This document shows, in pieces, positions 25,803-35,038 of a stretch of DNA of 64,000 nt (position 1 is the stretch's first letter; each line of letters starts with the position of its first letter). The position numbers and the translations under genes are program-made. Location of the stretch: NCBI RefSeq assembly GCF_041379945.2, contig NZ_JBFTXJ020000002.1, positions 186,001 to 250,000 of the forward strand, in the 5' to 3' direction. The notes under the pieces were generated by a model. It saw nothing but the letters and a program-made list of their open reading frames with translations, made no database searches and was not told where the DNA came from. The DNA comes from Aneurinibacillus sp. REN35 (GTDB taxonomy: Bacteria; Bacillota; Bacilli; Aneurinibacillales; Aneurinibacillaceae).

Positions 25803-27500
25803 CTACATATTCGACACTTTAAATCGATTCATTTCCTGTTGAAGTGTTTCAGAGAGATGAGCTAATTCGGAAGAGCTGGCGGCCAACTCTTCTACTGTTG
25901 CGCTCTGTTCCTGCGTGGAGGCTGATACCTGCTGCGTTGCCGCAGCCGATTCTTCCGTGATATTTGCGATCTCTTGTAATTCCTGCAGTATCTCTTGTGC
26001 GTTCTGTTCGATTGTATGGAAGATATCTTGAATTTTTCGCACCTGATGTTCTGTCGCTTCCGTCTTGGTAACGATTGTCTCAAGTGATCTTCCGCCATGC
26101 TCGATAATGCTCACTTGCTTTTCGACCGCTTCAAGATTGCTCTCCATTGTCCGTACGGTTACGGCCGTCTCAGCTTGAATATCAAGAATCATCTCGGTAA
26201 TTTTCTTGGCGGATATGTTGGATGCTTCAGCAAGTTTGCGTACTTCATCTGCTACGACTGCAAATCCCTTTCCGTGTTCGCCTGCGCGGGCTGCTTCAAT
26301 GGCGGCATTGAGTGCCAGCAGATTGGTCTGATTGGAGATATCCGTCATCGTCGTAATAATTCCGCCAATCTCTTCTGAGCGGTGTCCGAGTTTTTGAATA
26401 GAGTCCGTGGCGAATGAAACCGTACGGCTCACCATGGCGAGGTGACCAATCGCTTCATTAACGGACTGGCTGCCGTTGCGTGCTGCTTCTGTTGCTTCTA
26501 GGGCATGCTGCATGGTCGTCTGTACGTGAGAGGCGCCTTCGTTGGTTTCATTCATGGCCTGCCCCATCTTTTCAAGGATCATTGAAGTAGCATCTGCTTG
26601 TCTGCCGGTGCCTTCAGCCACTTCGTTAATTGTGATGGCGATTTGCTGCGAAGCTTCTCCTGTTTGGGAGGCTGACATCGATACATCATGGCTACTTTCA
26701 CGCAGGCTGTGTGAAAGATGCTGCATATTTTGAACGAGCGATGTAAGTTCTTGCCGCATCTGTTCAAAAGAGTGTCCAAGCTGACCGATCTCGTCTGTGG
26801 CTGTGATTGCTACTTCATGCGTCAAGTCTCCAGAAGCAATACGCTGCGATTCTTTGGCAAGCTGGGAGAGCGGCAGCGTGATAGCCCGACTGATCTTTAA
26901 GGCGATGCCGAGCGCAAGAAGCAGGACGACAAGGAAGGAGATCAGCAGCGTTTCCTTTAAAAGCTTGATTTCATCGCTGACCTGCTTTGAGATTTGATGA
27001 ATATCGTCAAGAGCTTTGGTACGGAACGAATCGACTTGCTTGTTGATCGTTTCTGCATACGTGTCAAATTCACCCATCATTTTATTTCCCTTTTCCGGGC
27101 CGCCTTGAATATATTCACCAGCCATCTTTTTACCGATTGCATAATAGGCATCAAAGGCGGTTTGCAGCTCCTGTAATTTTTGCTGGTTTTCAGGATAGAT
27201 GGTTTTGGTTTTTTCGACGGTAGCTGCAAATGATTTGGCGTATTCTTCCGCCTTGCTGAACCCATCGTCAAATCCTTTGGCCGCACGTGTAGCACTAATA
27301 TCGGTCAGCCATTGTTGAACCTGGATTACATCAAGCTTCATTTCATTGGCATGCATAGCCAGCGGGAGCACTTTGCTCTCCATCTCTTCAATTTTTTGTT
27401 TGCTTCGTTCAATCTCAAAAATGGTAAAGCCGCCCACCATGGCAAATAACAAGAAAATAACCGTAAAAGAAAGCAATAGCTTTGTGCGAATGCTTTTCAA
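25803..27500 (-). CDS. Methyl-accepting chemotaxis protein
   Basis: A 565-residue chemoreceptor. A first membrane segment (about 8-28), a helical outer sensor domain of the four-helix-bundle kind (30-185), a second membrane segment (187-207), HAMP (208-262) and the cytoplasmic signalling domain with the conserved hairpin tip ([22 protein letters not shown]). It ends without a CheR-docking pentapeptide. It is 21 bases downstream of the RsbU-like phosphatase gene and is probably the last gene of that operon. The ligand is unknown. Confidence 0.93.
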   Translation of the reverse strand: MKSIRTKLLLSFTVIFLLFAMVGGFTIFEIERSKQKIEEMESKVLPLAMHANEMKLDVIQVQQWLTDISATRAAKGFDDGFSKAEEYAKSFAATVEKTKTIYPENQQKLQELQTAFDAYYAIGKKMAGEYIQGGPEKGNKMMGEFDTYAETINKQVDSFRTKALDDIHQISKQVSDEIKLLKETLLISFLVVLLLALGIALKISRAITLPLSQLAKESQRIASGDLTHEVAITATDEIGQLGHSFEQMRQELTSLVQNMQHLSHSLRESSHDVSMSASQTGEASQQIAITINEVAEGTGRQADATSMILEKMGQAMNETNEGASHVQTTMQHALEATEAARNGSQSVNEAIGHLAMVSRTVSFATDSIQKLGHRSEEIGGIITTMTDISNQTNLLALNAAIEAARAGEHGKGFAVVADEVRKLAEASNISAKKITEMILDIQAETAVTVRTMESNLEAVEKQVSIIEHGGRSLETIVTKTEATEHQVRKIQDIFHTIEQNAQEILQELQEIANITEESAAATQQVSASTQEQSATVEELAASSSELAHLSETLQQEMNRFKVSNM

Positions 27501-27521
27501 TCGTCTCTCTCCTTTTTCTAT

Positions 27522-28673
27522 CTATAATTGAATGCTGATGATACAAATATCATCGCTGCATTCTACTCCTTCTTCTGTTTTGATTCGTTTCGCAAGTCTT
27601 TCTTGCAAAGAAATCTGCGAGCGGGAAGTCATCTGCTCCTCAATGTATCGGTATGTGTGCTCAGGAGAGCCGAAGAGATTAAACAAACCGTCAGTATACA
27701 GCAGAATCTCCGTATTTTTCTTAAAGGAGAGCACCTCTTTTTCCACAGGCATATCCATAATAATGCCGACCGGACAGCAGCCCTTCCGAAGCTTTTGTAT
27801 GCTGCCATCTCCATGCTTAAGAAAGGCGGGAGGGTGGCCGGCGTTCGTATATTCGATCCTGCGTTTCTCCGTATCGATAATCATGTAGAAGGCGGTAAAA
27901 TACCAAAGGCTGGCTTCCCCATGAAAAATATGATGAATATGCCGGTTCAGTTCATGAATGACTTTAACTGGATCGGTTACCCGAACAATCAATCCGCGAA
28001 GCAGTGCGCGCAGCGACATGCTGACAAGGGAGGCTGACACCCCGTGTCCCACGACATCGATTAAGATAATACCGTAGCGCCCCCGCCCGATTTCGTACCA
28101 GCAGTACATATCACCTGATAAGTCTTCAGAAGGCTGATAGAGTGCCGAAATGGCGATATCTTTGCCTTGCATTGGCTCGCTCAGAACGCTGCGCTGTACT
28201 TTTTTGGCGATCGCAAGCTGACTTTGATGTTCTTCTATCAATGCTTCGAGCTTCATCTGATTTTGTTTTTGTTGTTGAATGTATTGCCTTGTTTTATATA
28301 GAGCACATACCCGCATTTGCAGCTCAAGTGGATGGATCGGCTTCTGAATGTAATCGACGATTTGGTTGGGTGAAAACCTGTAGATAATGTCCATGGTATC
28401 TCCTTTTCCCATTATGAGAATAGGAAGATCAGAAAACAGTAAATCATCGGAAACAGAGATCAAACCGTGTTCTAGGGCTGCCTGTAAGGAAGACGTATCA
28501 AGGAGAATGAGTGTAATCTCTGCTAAGCTTCCGGTAGAAGCGATGTGCTGTAGGTGTGTCCAAGCATGTGCCGCATTATAAAATGTAACGATATTGGAAT
28601 ACCCGGCTTCGTGCAGTATGCCAATTAGTTCCCCACGGCTGTGTTCATCACGCTCAGCAATGACAATGCTCAT
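27522..28673 (-). CDS. Response-regulator PP2C phosphatase (receiver domain plus SpoIIE/RsbU domain)
   Basis: A 383-residue protein. The receiver domain (1-120) has the phospho-acceptor D59 (LLDT) and the conserved lysine K111 (IQKP). A coiled linker (about 130-165) leads to a PP2C phosphatase domain (175-383) with metal-binding patterns LSGDMY, DVVGHG and YTDG. It should remove phosphate from the STAS protein encoded next to it once its receiver domain is phosphorylated, thereby switching partners of the RsbW-like kinase. No histidine kinase gene is adjacent. Confidence 0.9.
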   Translation of the reverse strand: MSIVIAERDEHSRGELIGILHEAGYSNIVTFYNAAHAWTHLQHIASTGSLAEITLILLDTSSLQAALEHGLISVSDDLLFSDLPILIMGKGDTMDIIYRFSPNQIVDYIQKPIHPLELQMRVCALYKTRQYIQQQKQNQMKLEALIEEHQSQLAIAKKVQRSVLSEPMQGKDIAISALYQPSEDLSGDMYCWYEIGRGRYGIILIDVVGHGVSASLVSMSLRALLRGLIVRVTDPVKVIHELNRHIHHIFHGEASLWYFTAFYMIIDTEKRRIEYTNAGHPPAFLKHGDGSIQKLRKGCCPVGIIMDMPVEKEVLSFKKNTEILLYTDGLFNLFGSPEHTYRYIEEQMTSRSQISLQERLAKRIKTEEGVECSDDICIISIQL

Positions 28674-28690
28674 ATCTTCAGCTCTCCGTT

Positions 28691-29089
28691 CTAGTATTCT
28701 TCAAGCAACAGCGTTGTTTCTGGTTTATTCTTAAGTAAGGCAACGGCCTGCAATTCAGTGTCGACAAGCGGAAAGATCAGATCAAATTTAGCAATAGTGA
28801 AATATTCAAGAAGGCTTGCAGATTCTACGATGATTACGACCGAGCCGGGTGCTGTCTGGATTTGCTTTGTGATCGTAATGAGCAGGCCGAAACCGGTGCT
28901 GTCGATCGCCTCCATATCCCGTGTATCGAAAATATAGCCGGGAGCCTGGGTGATGTGTTCAAGAATGAGCGCTTTCGCTTTTTCCGTCTGCCCGTATAGA
29001 AGCTTTCCGATAAACGCTATTTTTTGAAACTCTCCTATCATCTCTGTTTTGATTTGGATGGATGTCTCATTTGGCTTAGAGAAGTTCAT
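28691..29089 (-). CDS. STAS-domain anti-anti-sigma factor
   Basis: A 132-residue SpoIIAA/RsbV-like antagonist. The phosphorylatable serine is S64 in AIDSTGFGLL, the hallmark site. The start at 29089 has GAGGGAGGAAA upstream and overlaps the kinase gene by 4 bases; an earlier start would add a poor N-terminus. It should be phosphorylated by the RsbW-like protein and dephosphorylated by the receiver-PP2C protein, forming a three-part switch. Confidence 0.9.
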   Translation of the reverse strand: MNFSKPNETSIQIKTEMIGEFQKIAFIGKLLYGQTEKAKALILEHITQAPGYIFDTRDMEAIDSTGFGLLITITKQIQTAPGSVVIIVESASLLEYFTIAKFDLIFPLVDTELQAVALLKNKPETTLLLEEY

Positions 29090-29526
29090 TCCATTTCCTC
29101 CCTCACTCGAATAGTAAAGCTGCTGCCGCCCCCCGGAAGTCTGGTATATTCCCATTCGTCGACTAAGGCCTGTACAAGGAGCAGCCCGCGTCCACGTTCA
29201 TTCCAGATAATCTCTTCGAATGTAGTGTGTGTCATGGCCTCAATCTTCTCCGGCGGTATGCCTCCTGCTTGATCCTGCACGGTAATCTCTAGTCCCTTCT
29301 CGATATGCATCATACGCAGTGTCAACGGCATCATATGCTCTGCTCCATACAGACGCTTGGATGCCTCGATTGAATTGATTAGAAGCTCATGTACGGCCAA
29401 GAGCACTTTGTCGCTCCTCTCGGGCATGAGACTGTGCAGGGTACATCGGCAAACTTGGCGAAATAATTCCAGCATGGACAGGTAAGCATAGCCGGTTATT
29501 TCAAGGTGTAAATGCTGTTTGCTCAT
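29086..29526 (-). CDS. RsbW-like serine kinase/anti-sigma factor (HATPase_c)
   Basis: A 146-residue GHKL-type ATPase domain with the N-box HELLINSIEAS (about 46-56), the G1 box QDQAGGIP and the G2 box ERGRGLLLVQ. Such proteins bind either a sigma factor or a STAS antagonist and phosphorylate the latter. No sigma gene lies next to it, so the final target may be elsewhere or may not be a sigma factor. It is the first gene of a four-gene minus-strand operon ending in a chemoreceptor. Confidence 0.88.
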   Translation of the reverse strand: MSKQHLHLEITGYAYLSMLELFRQVCRCTLHSLMPERSDKVLLAVHELLINSIEASKRLYGAEHMMPLTLRMMHIEKGLEITVQDQAGGIPPEKIEAMTHTTFEEIIWNERGRGLLLVQALVDEWEYTRLPGGGSSFTIRVREEME

Positions 29527-29720
29527 ACGTTATCCCCTTAGTTTTTGGGTAATTAATACTAGTATAATGAACCTATAAAAATGATTGTAATGCCATGCTG
29601 TGTTTTAATCAACTACAAATTTGAAGTGATTTTCATACGGGATGACGGTGGATGGTTTACAATATAGGAGTATACTTCCTGCGCAAAGCATTGAAAGGTG
29701 CAGAAGGAAGGAGGAGGCGG

Positions 29721-30311
29721 ATGCTCATACAGAACCTCTTCATGCTAGTCGCTGCATACATAATCGGCTGCTTTTCAGCCGCATACTATGTGATCCGTCT
29801 GCTCTTTCACCGTGACATCCGCACGGTAGGCAGCGGAAATGCCGGAGCCCGTAATGCAGGAAGAATGTTTGGCTTTGGCTGGTTTACTGTTATCTTTTTA
29901 TTGGACTTTGCTAAGGGTGCGGTTGTCGTATGGCTCGCATCATCAATAGGGATGGATGATTGGGGAATGCTGCTTTCGATGCTGGCAGTTATCAGTGGGC
30001 ATATTTGGCCGGTGCAGCTTAGGTTTTGCGGGGGCAAAGGTGTGGCCACCGCGCTCGGTGTCATTGCTATGTATGATCCTGTTGCTCTGCTGTACATGCT
30101 TGCTTTATGTGTTGTATCGTATCCGCTTGTACGCAATTTTACGATAAGCGGCCTGCTGAGTTTTCTTCTTATGCCGCTCGCCGTCTTTATATGGCAAATG
30201 GATGACGTGCAGGCGGTTAGCTTGCTTGTCATCGCAGTTGTCGTTGTCTTTGCGCATCGCAGGGATATCGCGGCGGATCTTAATAAGAGAAAAAAGAACA
30301 GGAGGGGATAG
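29721..30311 (+). CDS. PlsY-like glycerol-3-phosphate acyltransferase
   Basis: A 196-residue multi-pass membrane protein of the PlsY/YgiH family, which transfers acyl groups from acyl-phosphate to glycerol 3-phosphate. Motif 1 is SGNAGARNAGR (the family form is S-x-N-x-G-A-T-N), a GHIWPVQL segment follows, and motif GGKGVATALG is intact. Start at ATG 29721 with AAGGAGGAGG upstream. It is 3 bases before the GNAT-aminotransferase fusion gene, so it is probably a specialised copy working with that enzyme, not the housekeeping PlsY. The Arg for Thr change in motif 1 may alter acceptor choice. Confidence 0.8.
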   Translation: MLIQNLFMLVAAYIIGCFSAAYYVIRLLFHRDIRTVGSGNAGARNAGRMFGFGWFTVIFLLDFAKGAVVVWLASSIGMDDWGMLLSMLAVISGHIWPVQLRFCGGKGVATALGVIAMYDPVALLYMLALCVVSYPLVRNFTISGLLSFLLMPLAVFIWQMDDVQAVSLLVIAVVVVFAHRRDIAADLNKRKKNRRG

Positions 30312-30314
30312 GCA

Positions 30315-31940
30315 GTGTCGCGCTATACATTCAAATTAGCGACGGAAGAGTGGGAATTCAACGAGATTCATAAGCTAAACTATGAAACCTTCGTAAAAGA
30401 GATTCCTCAACACGCGGAAAATGATAGAGAGCGGTTGGTGGATGCTTTTCATGAGGAGAATACGTATATGATTGCTCTGTGCGGCAGCGAATTGGCTGGT
30501 ATGATTGCGGTGCGGGGAAGCAGACCGTTTTCGCTGGACCGAAAACTTGAAGCATTGGACACATACCTGCCTCGTGGATATCGTATGTGTGAGATACGCT
30601 TGCTCTCTGTTAGGAGAATGTATCGAAGTGGTCGTGTTTTTGTCGGGCTGGTACAGCGACTGCTTGCATACTGTACAGAGGAGGGATATGAACTGGCGCT
30701 GATCTCAGGCACCGTTCGACAGCAGAAGCTTTATCGGCATCTGGGTTTTGTCCCATTTGCTTCCCTTGTTGGTACGAGGGAGGCGCAGTATCAGCCTATG
30801 TATGCTACACGAGAGATGTTGATGAAGAACATTGCTGTTCTTACTAAAGAAGCATCAGATTCAGCAGTGCCGCCAATCAGCTTTCTTCCGGGGCCGGTTC
30901 AGGTGGAGGAACGGGTGCGGACAGCATTTGAGCAGTCGGCAATCTCTCATCGCTCGGCACAGTTTGTCCATGATGTTCAGCAGGTAAAACGCTCGTTATG
31001 CCAATTGACGAATGCCCGGCATGTAGAGATGATGCTTGGGAGCGGAACGCTTGCCAACGATGTAGTTGCCGGGCAGCTTTCACGGTTGGGGAAGCGGGGA
31101 CTGATTTTATGTAATGGTGAATTCGGTGCAAGATTGATCAAGCATGCCGAAGGACTGCGACTTTCCTTTCAGACATGGCATATGCCGTGGGGGGAGGCTT
31201 TCGTGGCCGAAGAGATTGAGGAGTTGCTTCTACGTGATGCAAGCATTGATTGGATATGGGCGGTGCACTGTGAGACTTCGACGGGTATGATGAACGATAT
31301 CACAATGCTGAAGCGACTGTGTGCCACATACGACATACGGTTATGTTTGGATTGCATCAGCTCTCTTGGTGTAGTGCCTGTTGATCTACGCGGTGTATAT
31401 ATAGCATCATCGGTAAGTGGCAAGGGGCTCGGAGGGTATCCGGGTCTATGCATGGTATTCTATCATCACGATGTTCACCCCGCGCCGGATATGCTGCCGA
31501 GGTATATGGACCTTGGCGTGTATGCGGCATATAATGGTATTCCGTTCACGCAGTCCTCAAACCTCATGTACGCATTAAAAGAAGCGCTTGTGCGTTATCG
31601 TACGGAGGAACCGTTCGTACGCATCGCCCAATTTGCAGCTTGGTTTCATTCGCATCTTTGCGCATGCGGCGTACGGAGCCTGTGTGCAGATGAACAGAAT
31701 TCTTCAGCAGTCTTCACGATTGAGTTGCCTCCCTCTGTGTGTTCGCGGACATTGGGGGAGCAATTAGAAGAAGAGGGATACATAGTGAGCTACCGCAGTG
31801 CTTATTTGCTGGAGAGAAACTGGATGCAGTTCTCCTTTATGGGAGAGTGTGATAAGGAGCGCGCTTTCGCTTTGCTGAATTGTTTTCTAGAAAAGCTCTC
31901 TTCTCCTTCAAACGAACTGATAAAAAAAGATATGCGATAG
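30315..31940 (+). CDS. Fusion of a GNAT/FeeM-like acyltransferase and a class V aminotransferase
   Basis: A 541-residue two-domain protein. Residues 1-170 are a GNAT-type acyltransferase domain reminiscent of N-acyl amino acid synthases (NYETFVKEIPQH, then MIAVRGSRPFSLD and CEIRLLSV). Residues 185-540 are a class V PLP aminotransferase of the alanine-glyoxylate type: LPGPV opens the domain, GSGTLAND binds the cofactor phosphate, DCISSLG holds the cofactor aspartate and K370 in SGKGLGGYPG is the expected PLP lysine. Start is GTG 30315 with AGGAGGGGA upstream. The fused activities suggest making an amine by transamination and acylating it. The product is unknown. Confidence 0.82.
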   Translation: MSRYTFKLATEEWEFNEIHKLNYETFVKEIPQHAENDRERLVDAFHEENTYMIALCGSELAGMIAVRGSRPFSLDRKLEALDTYLPRGYRMCEIRLLSVRRMYRSGRVFVGLVQRLLAYCTEEGYELALISGTVRQQKLYRHLGFVPFASLVGTREAQYQPMYATREMLMKNIAVLTKEASDSAVPPISFLPGPVQVEERVRTAFEQSAISHRSAQFVHDVQQVKRSLCQLTNARHVEMMLGSGTLANDVVAGQLSRLGKRGLILCNGEFGARLIKHAEGLRLSFQTWHMPWGEAFVAEEIEELLLRDASIDWIWAVHCETSTGMMNDITMLKRLCATYDIRLCLDCISSLGVVPVDLRGVYIASSVSGKGLGGYPGLCMVFYHHDVHPAPDMLPRYMDLGVYAAYNGIPFTQSSNLMYALKEALVRYRTEEPFVRIAQFAAWFHSHLCACGVRSLCADEQNSSAVFTIELPPSVCSRTLGEQLEEEGYIVSYRSAYLLERNWMQFSFMGECDKERAFALLNCFLEKLSSPSNELIKKDMR

Positions 31941-31949
31941 TACTTCTAC

Positions 31950-31996
31950 AAAAAAGGCTTTTGCTTTCTTATCACAGAAAGCAAAAGCCCTTTTTT
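31950..31996. terminator. Strong bidirectional terminator
   Basis: GGCTTTTGCTTTCT pairs with AGAAAGCAAAAGCC across a six-base loop, flanked by A and T runs; shared by the fusion gene and the converging DUF418 gene. Confidence 0.92.
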
Positions 31997-32006
31997 CTTC
32001 AGAATC

Positions 32007-33224
32007 TTATTTTGCTGAGCGAATGTGCTCTCTGCGCAGTGGCTGGAAATATCCGTATGTCAACGAGCGCCAGAGCCATTCGAGCGGACCGAAACGGTAG
32101 CGCGTAAGCCAGAAACGGCTGTACACAATCTGCAGACCATATATTCCTACGCAGAGAAAGGTGCCAAAGGCGAGGCTCATCCGATTGAACAGATCAAAGC
32201 CATAAATAACGGCAAGGCTCAGAGCGGTCTGCATGATATAGTTGGTCAGCGCCATCTGTCCGACAAAGCCGAGCGGACGCAGCCGCTTTTGCCAGCTTTG
32301 CTTTTGAAGCAGTAATACAAAAGATGAGATATAGAACAGACACAAAGGCGCGCCGCTCATGGTAACAAACAACTGGATGGCCAGCGGTTTATTGGCATCG
32401 AATGCAAGAATATCCATATGAACCAGGGCGACGGCTGCAACAAGCGGTGCGCTTATCAGCAGACTTATTATCCAGACGCGTGTAACAAATGTTCTATGCT
32501 GCTCCGGGTGCTGGAAGATGCCGCGGCGTCCGGCATACAGACCGAACAAAAACAAGGGAAGGATGGCCGGTATCAAGAATGGAGCATTGCTTAAAATAAG
32601 AGTTACCTCTGCCTGAAGCCGATACGCAAGCCATTCAGTATACGAAGCATCCTGATACATCCGTACGGCTTCTTCTAGTTTAGCTGCACTGATGACCTGC
32701 TGCTGCGCAGCATACGAGGAAGTAGGCTCAACTACCAATTGAAGGGCCAGCAGCGCATAATAGCTGCACAGCAGCCCTAAGCCCCAGCCGATCAGCGCCG
32801 TATTGCTGCGCTTATAGAAGAGAAGAAGGAGAAAACCGACCAGCGCGTATGTATGTAGAATATCGCCAAACCATAAGAAGATCAGATGCAATAAGCCAAA
32901 AACAAGCAGTATAAGCAGTCGTCGTGCAAACAAACCAGCGCTCTTTATGTTTTTTTGTTCAGCCCGGCGCATAAAAATATAAAATCCGAGTCCGAATAGA
33001 AAGGAGAACATCGTATAAAATTTTGTCTGCACAAACATATCAAAAAATATGCGGATGCCATTATCGAGCGGAGACAGATGCTGCGGCAAAGTATAGATCT
33101 GCCGGATAAAAGCAGGAGAATGGAAGGCAGGCATGTTAACCAGCAGAATACCAAACAGGGCGAAACCCCTGATAATATCTAACGATACAATACGGCTGTG
33201 TCCGGAAACGGGAGTTGCTCTCAT
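32007..33224 (-). CDS. DUF418 family membrane protein
   Basis: A 405-residue multi-pass membrane protein with about ten hydrophobic segments. The N-terminal part (SLDIIRGFALFGILLVNMP) and the C-terminal region (MALTNYIMQTAL…RFGPLEWLWRSLTYG) are the conserved ends of the DUF418 family (B. subtilis YxaH/YrkO-like). The molecular function is unknown. Monocistronic, with AAAGGAGAG before the ATG on the minus strand. Confidence 0.88.
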   Translation of the reverse strand: MRATPVSGHSRIVSLDIIRGFALFGILLVNMPAFHSPAFIRQIYTLPQHLSPLDNGIRIFFDMFVQTKFYTMFSFLFGLGFYIFMRRAEQKNIKSAGLFARRLLILLVFGLLHLIFLWFGDILHTYALVGFLLLLFYKRSNTALIGWGLGLLCSYYALLALQLVVEPTSSYAAQQQVISAAKLEEAVRMYQDASYTEWLAYRLQAEVTLILSNAPFLIPAILPLFLFGLYAGRRGIFQHPEQHRTFVTRVWIISLLISAPLVAAVALVHMDILAFDANKPLAIQLFVTMSGAPLCLFYISSFVLLLQKQSWQKRLRPLGFVGQMALTNYIMQTALSLAVIYGFDLFNRMSLAFGTFLCVGIYGLQIVYSRFWLTRYRFGPLEWLWRSLTYGYFQPLRREHIRSAK

Positions 33225-33352
33225 GCGTAGTCTCTCCTTTTTGTATGCTTGTCTCTTTTTATCATACTTTTGCTTAGTATAAAAGGGAGACGAGTGAAAA
33301 ATCAGGCTGTAGACGGAAAAAAGTGCAGCCTCAGGAACGATCAGCGTATCCC

Positions 33353-33381
33353 TTGACTTGATGTATAATATTCATTATGAT
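33353..33381 (+). promoter_or_regulatory. Sigma-A-type promoter of the Mn riboswitch transcript
   Basis: TTGACT (33353-33358) and TATGAT (33376-33381) with a 17-base spacer, about 20 bases before the riboswitch. Confidence 0.75.
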
Positions 33382-33401
33382 GTACACAATAAAATTTGTG
33401 C

Positions 33402-33500
33402 TTTCTCCAAAGGGGAGTAGCTAGGACAGCCAAGTCGTCATCTCGGGATCTGTATCTCCGGCTTGGTTGGCAGCATGATTGTTGTTAGCGAGACCTTTGC
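33402..33500 (+). ncRNA. yybP-ykoY (manganese) riboswitch aptamer
   Basis: The segment begins with CCAAAGGGGAGTAGC and closes with GCGAGACCTTTG, the two conserved ends of the yybP-ykoY motif, which fold back on each other to build the Mn2+ site. Between them lies a variable arm (CCAAG…CTTGG). The closing strand repeats further down as ACCTTTGCC, with GGTAAAGGT between, so the middle strand can pair with either copy. This is the layout of a transcription ON switch. Confidence 0.85.
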
Positions 33501-33527
33501 CACAGGGTAAAGGTTTTTACTGTATAG

Positions 33528-33560
33528 AAACCTTTGCCAATCACAGGTAAAGGTTTTTTG
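33528..33560 (+). terminator. Riboswitch terminator hairpin
   Basis: AAACCTTTGCC pairs with GGTAAAGGTTT and is followed by a T-run. A near copy of the same hairpin lies at 33493-33518, allowing alternative pairing with the aptamer strand. Metal binding should favour read-through. Confidence 0.82.
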
Positions 33561-33611
33561 TATATGTGGTAATGGACGGCAGATGATTTACTTTTATAGG
33601 AGGAATTACCC

Positions 33612-33890
33612 TTGAGGAAATTTATTAATAGACTGCGCTTTATTTTGAACGTACGACGCTTTATCCCGTTTCTGGGTGCGTTTTTTACCTCGCGTGAGGT
33701 GCCGATAAAGAAAAAGGTTGTCTCTGTTTTGCTTCTGGCTGGCTATATCGTGTTTCCGTTTGATCTGATCCCAGATTTTTTAACGTTTTTTGGCATTGTT
33801 GATGATCTGGCGGTTCTAACCTTTGTCTTACAGCGCATTGTACGAATGTCTCCCCAACATCTCAAAGATAAATATGGAGCATTAGAATAA
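33612..33890 (+). CDS. DUF1232 (YkvA-like) small membrane protein
   Basis: A 92-residue protein with two hydrophobic segments around the family core PIKKKVVSVLLLAGYIVFPFDLIPDF (conserved D-L-I-P-D). DUF1232 proteins have no established function. Start is TTG 33612 with AGGAGG nine bases upstream. It is the first gene after the manganese riboswitch, so it is expected to be raised when Mn2+ is abundant. The diguanylate cyclase gene follows after 59 bases without a visible terminator. Confidence 0.85.
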   Translation: MRKFINRLRFILNVRRFIPFLGAFFTSREVPIKKKVVSVLLLAGYIVFPFDLIPDFLTFFGIVDDLAVLTFVLQRIVRMSPQHLKDKYGALE

Positions 33891-33949
33891 GAGAAAGAGA
33901 GGGTGCGGGCGAACGGTATTTCGCATCCATTCGGGGGAAGAGTAGCGTC

Positions 33950-35014
33950 ATGATTCAATCCGTACTATCAAATATAGCTGTTATTTTACTCATGCACTTT
34001 TGTATTGAAAATTACAAGGCGTATGCCAGAAATAGAAGGAGTAAGCCGATACAGGTGAGTATAGGAATCGTTGCGATCGTTTCAGCCGCTTCCATCGCCA
34101 TGCTGTATCTTCCTATTACCTACAATGGCTATCGCTTTGACCTGCGTGCGATCCCCCTTGTCTTTCTCGCGTCTCTGCGCGGTGGCAAGGAAGCGCTGCC
34201 TGCCCTTATTCTTGTCTCTGCTTGGCGATTCGGGATGGGAGGCGAGGGGGCAGTGCCGGGAGTGCTGTTTGGAATGGTGCTCCCTACATTATTTTCACTA
34301 CGATTCAACGCTGCGCGCAGGTTTGTGCTTTTTAGTTCCGTTTGGGCCATTTCTGATGTGCCAATCATCTTTATCGTTCCGGATGGATGGCGGGCTTTCC
34401 TGACGATTTTTCCTGTGCGATATCTATCATTTCTTCTGGCGGCGTATATTCTTTATGTTTTTATTCGTAGTTCATGTCGACAACAGAAGATGCAGGAGCG
34501 GCTGCTGTTCCTTGCTGAGCGGGACCCGCTTACGGAACTGTATAATGTGCGCAAGTTCTTCGAATGTGCACAACAAGCATCACAGTCAGCAGTACCTGGT
34601 TATATCGTGCTGCTTGATGTTGACTATTTCAAGAACATCAATGATACATACGGTCACCTCACAGGCGATATTGTATTAAAGCAGCTTGCCGCAATTCTTC
34701 GTGAACGATGCAAAGAGATTGATAGAGATGCATGTCCTGTCTTCGTCGGGCGTTACGGGGGAGAAGAGTTTATTTTGTACATATCCACCCCCAACGATAG
34801 GAACGTGTCCTGTTTTCTTGAGAATGTGCGTCAAGAGGTTGAAAGCACAACTTTTCTAGCAGAGGATGGAGTGGTTCTGCCGCGGATAACCGTATCGATT
34901 GGAGCTGCAAAATTGCTTCCTCCCTTTGATCTGAAGCGAGCTGTTTTGGTGGCGGATACATGCTTGTATAAGGTGAAAGAGCAGGGGCGTAATGGCATAT
35001 GCATGTATGAATAG
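33950..35014 (+). CDS. Membrane-bound diguanylate cyclase (5TMR_LYT-type sensor plus GGDEF)
   Basis: A 354-residue protein. The N-terminal 170 residues form about five or six membrane segments of the LytS-like 5TM sensor kind (LYLPITYNGYRFDLRAIPL…GGKEALPAL). The C-terminal GGDEF domain (about 185-350) has LLDVDYFKNINDTYGHLTGD and the active-site form GGEEF, so it should make cyclic di-GMP. An RxxD inhibitory site is not obvious. It is 24 bases before the AEC transporter gene and probably in the riboswitch-led transcript. Confidence 0.9.
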   Translation: MIQSVLSNIAVILLMHFCIENYKAYARNRRSKPIQVSIGIVAIVSAASIAMLYLPITYNGYRFDLRAIPLVFLASLRGGKEALPALILVSAWRFGMGGEGAVPGVLFGMVLPTLFSLRFNAARRFVLFSSVWAISDVPIIFIVPDGWRAFLTIFPVRYLSFLLAAYILYVFIRSSCRQQKMQERLLFLAERDPLTELYNVRKFFECAQQASQSAVPGYIVLLDVDYFKNINDTYGHLTGDIVLKQLAAILRERCKEIDRDACPVFVGRYGGEEFILYISTPNDRNVSCFLENVRQEVESTTFLAEDGVVLPRITVSIGAAKLLPPFDLKRAVLVADTCLYKVKEQGRNGICMYE

Positions 35015-35038
35015 GATGAGATAGGTGGGAGAGGTCGT

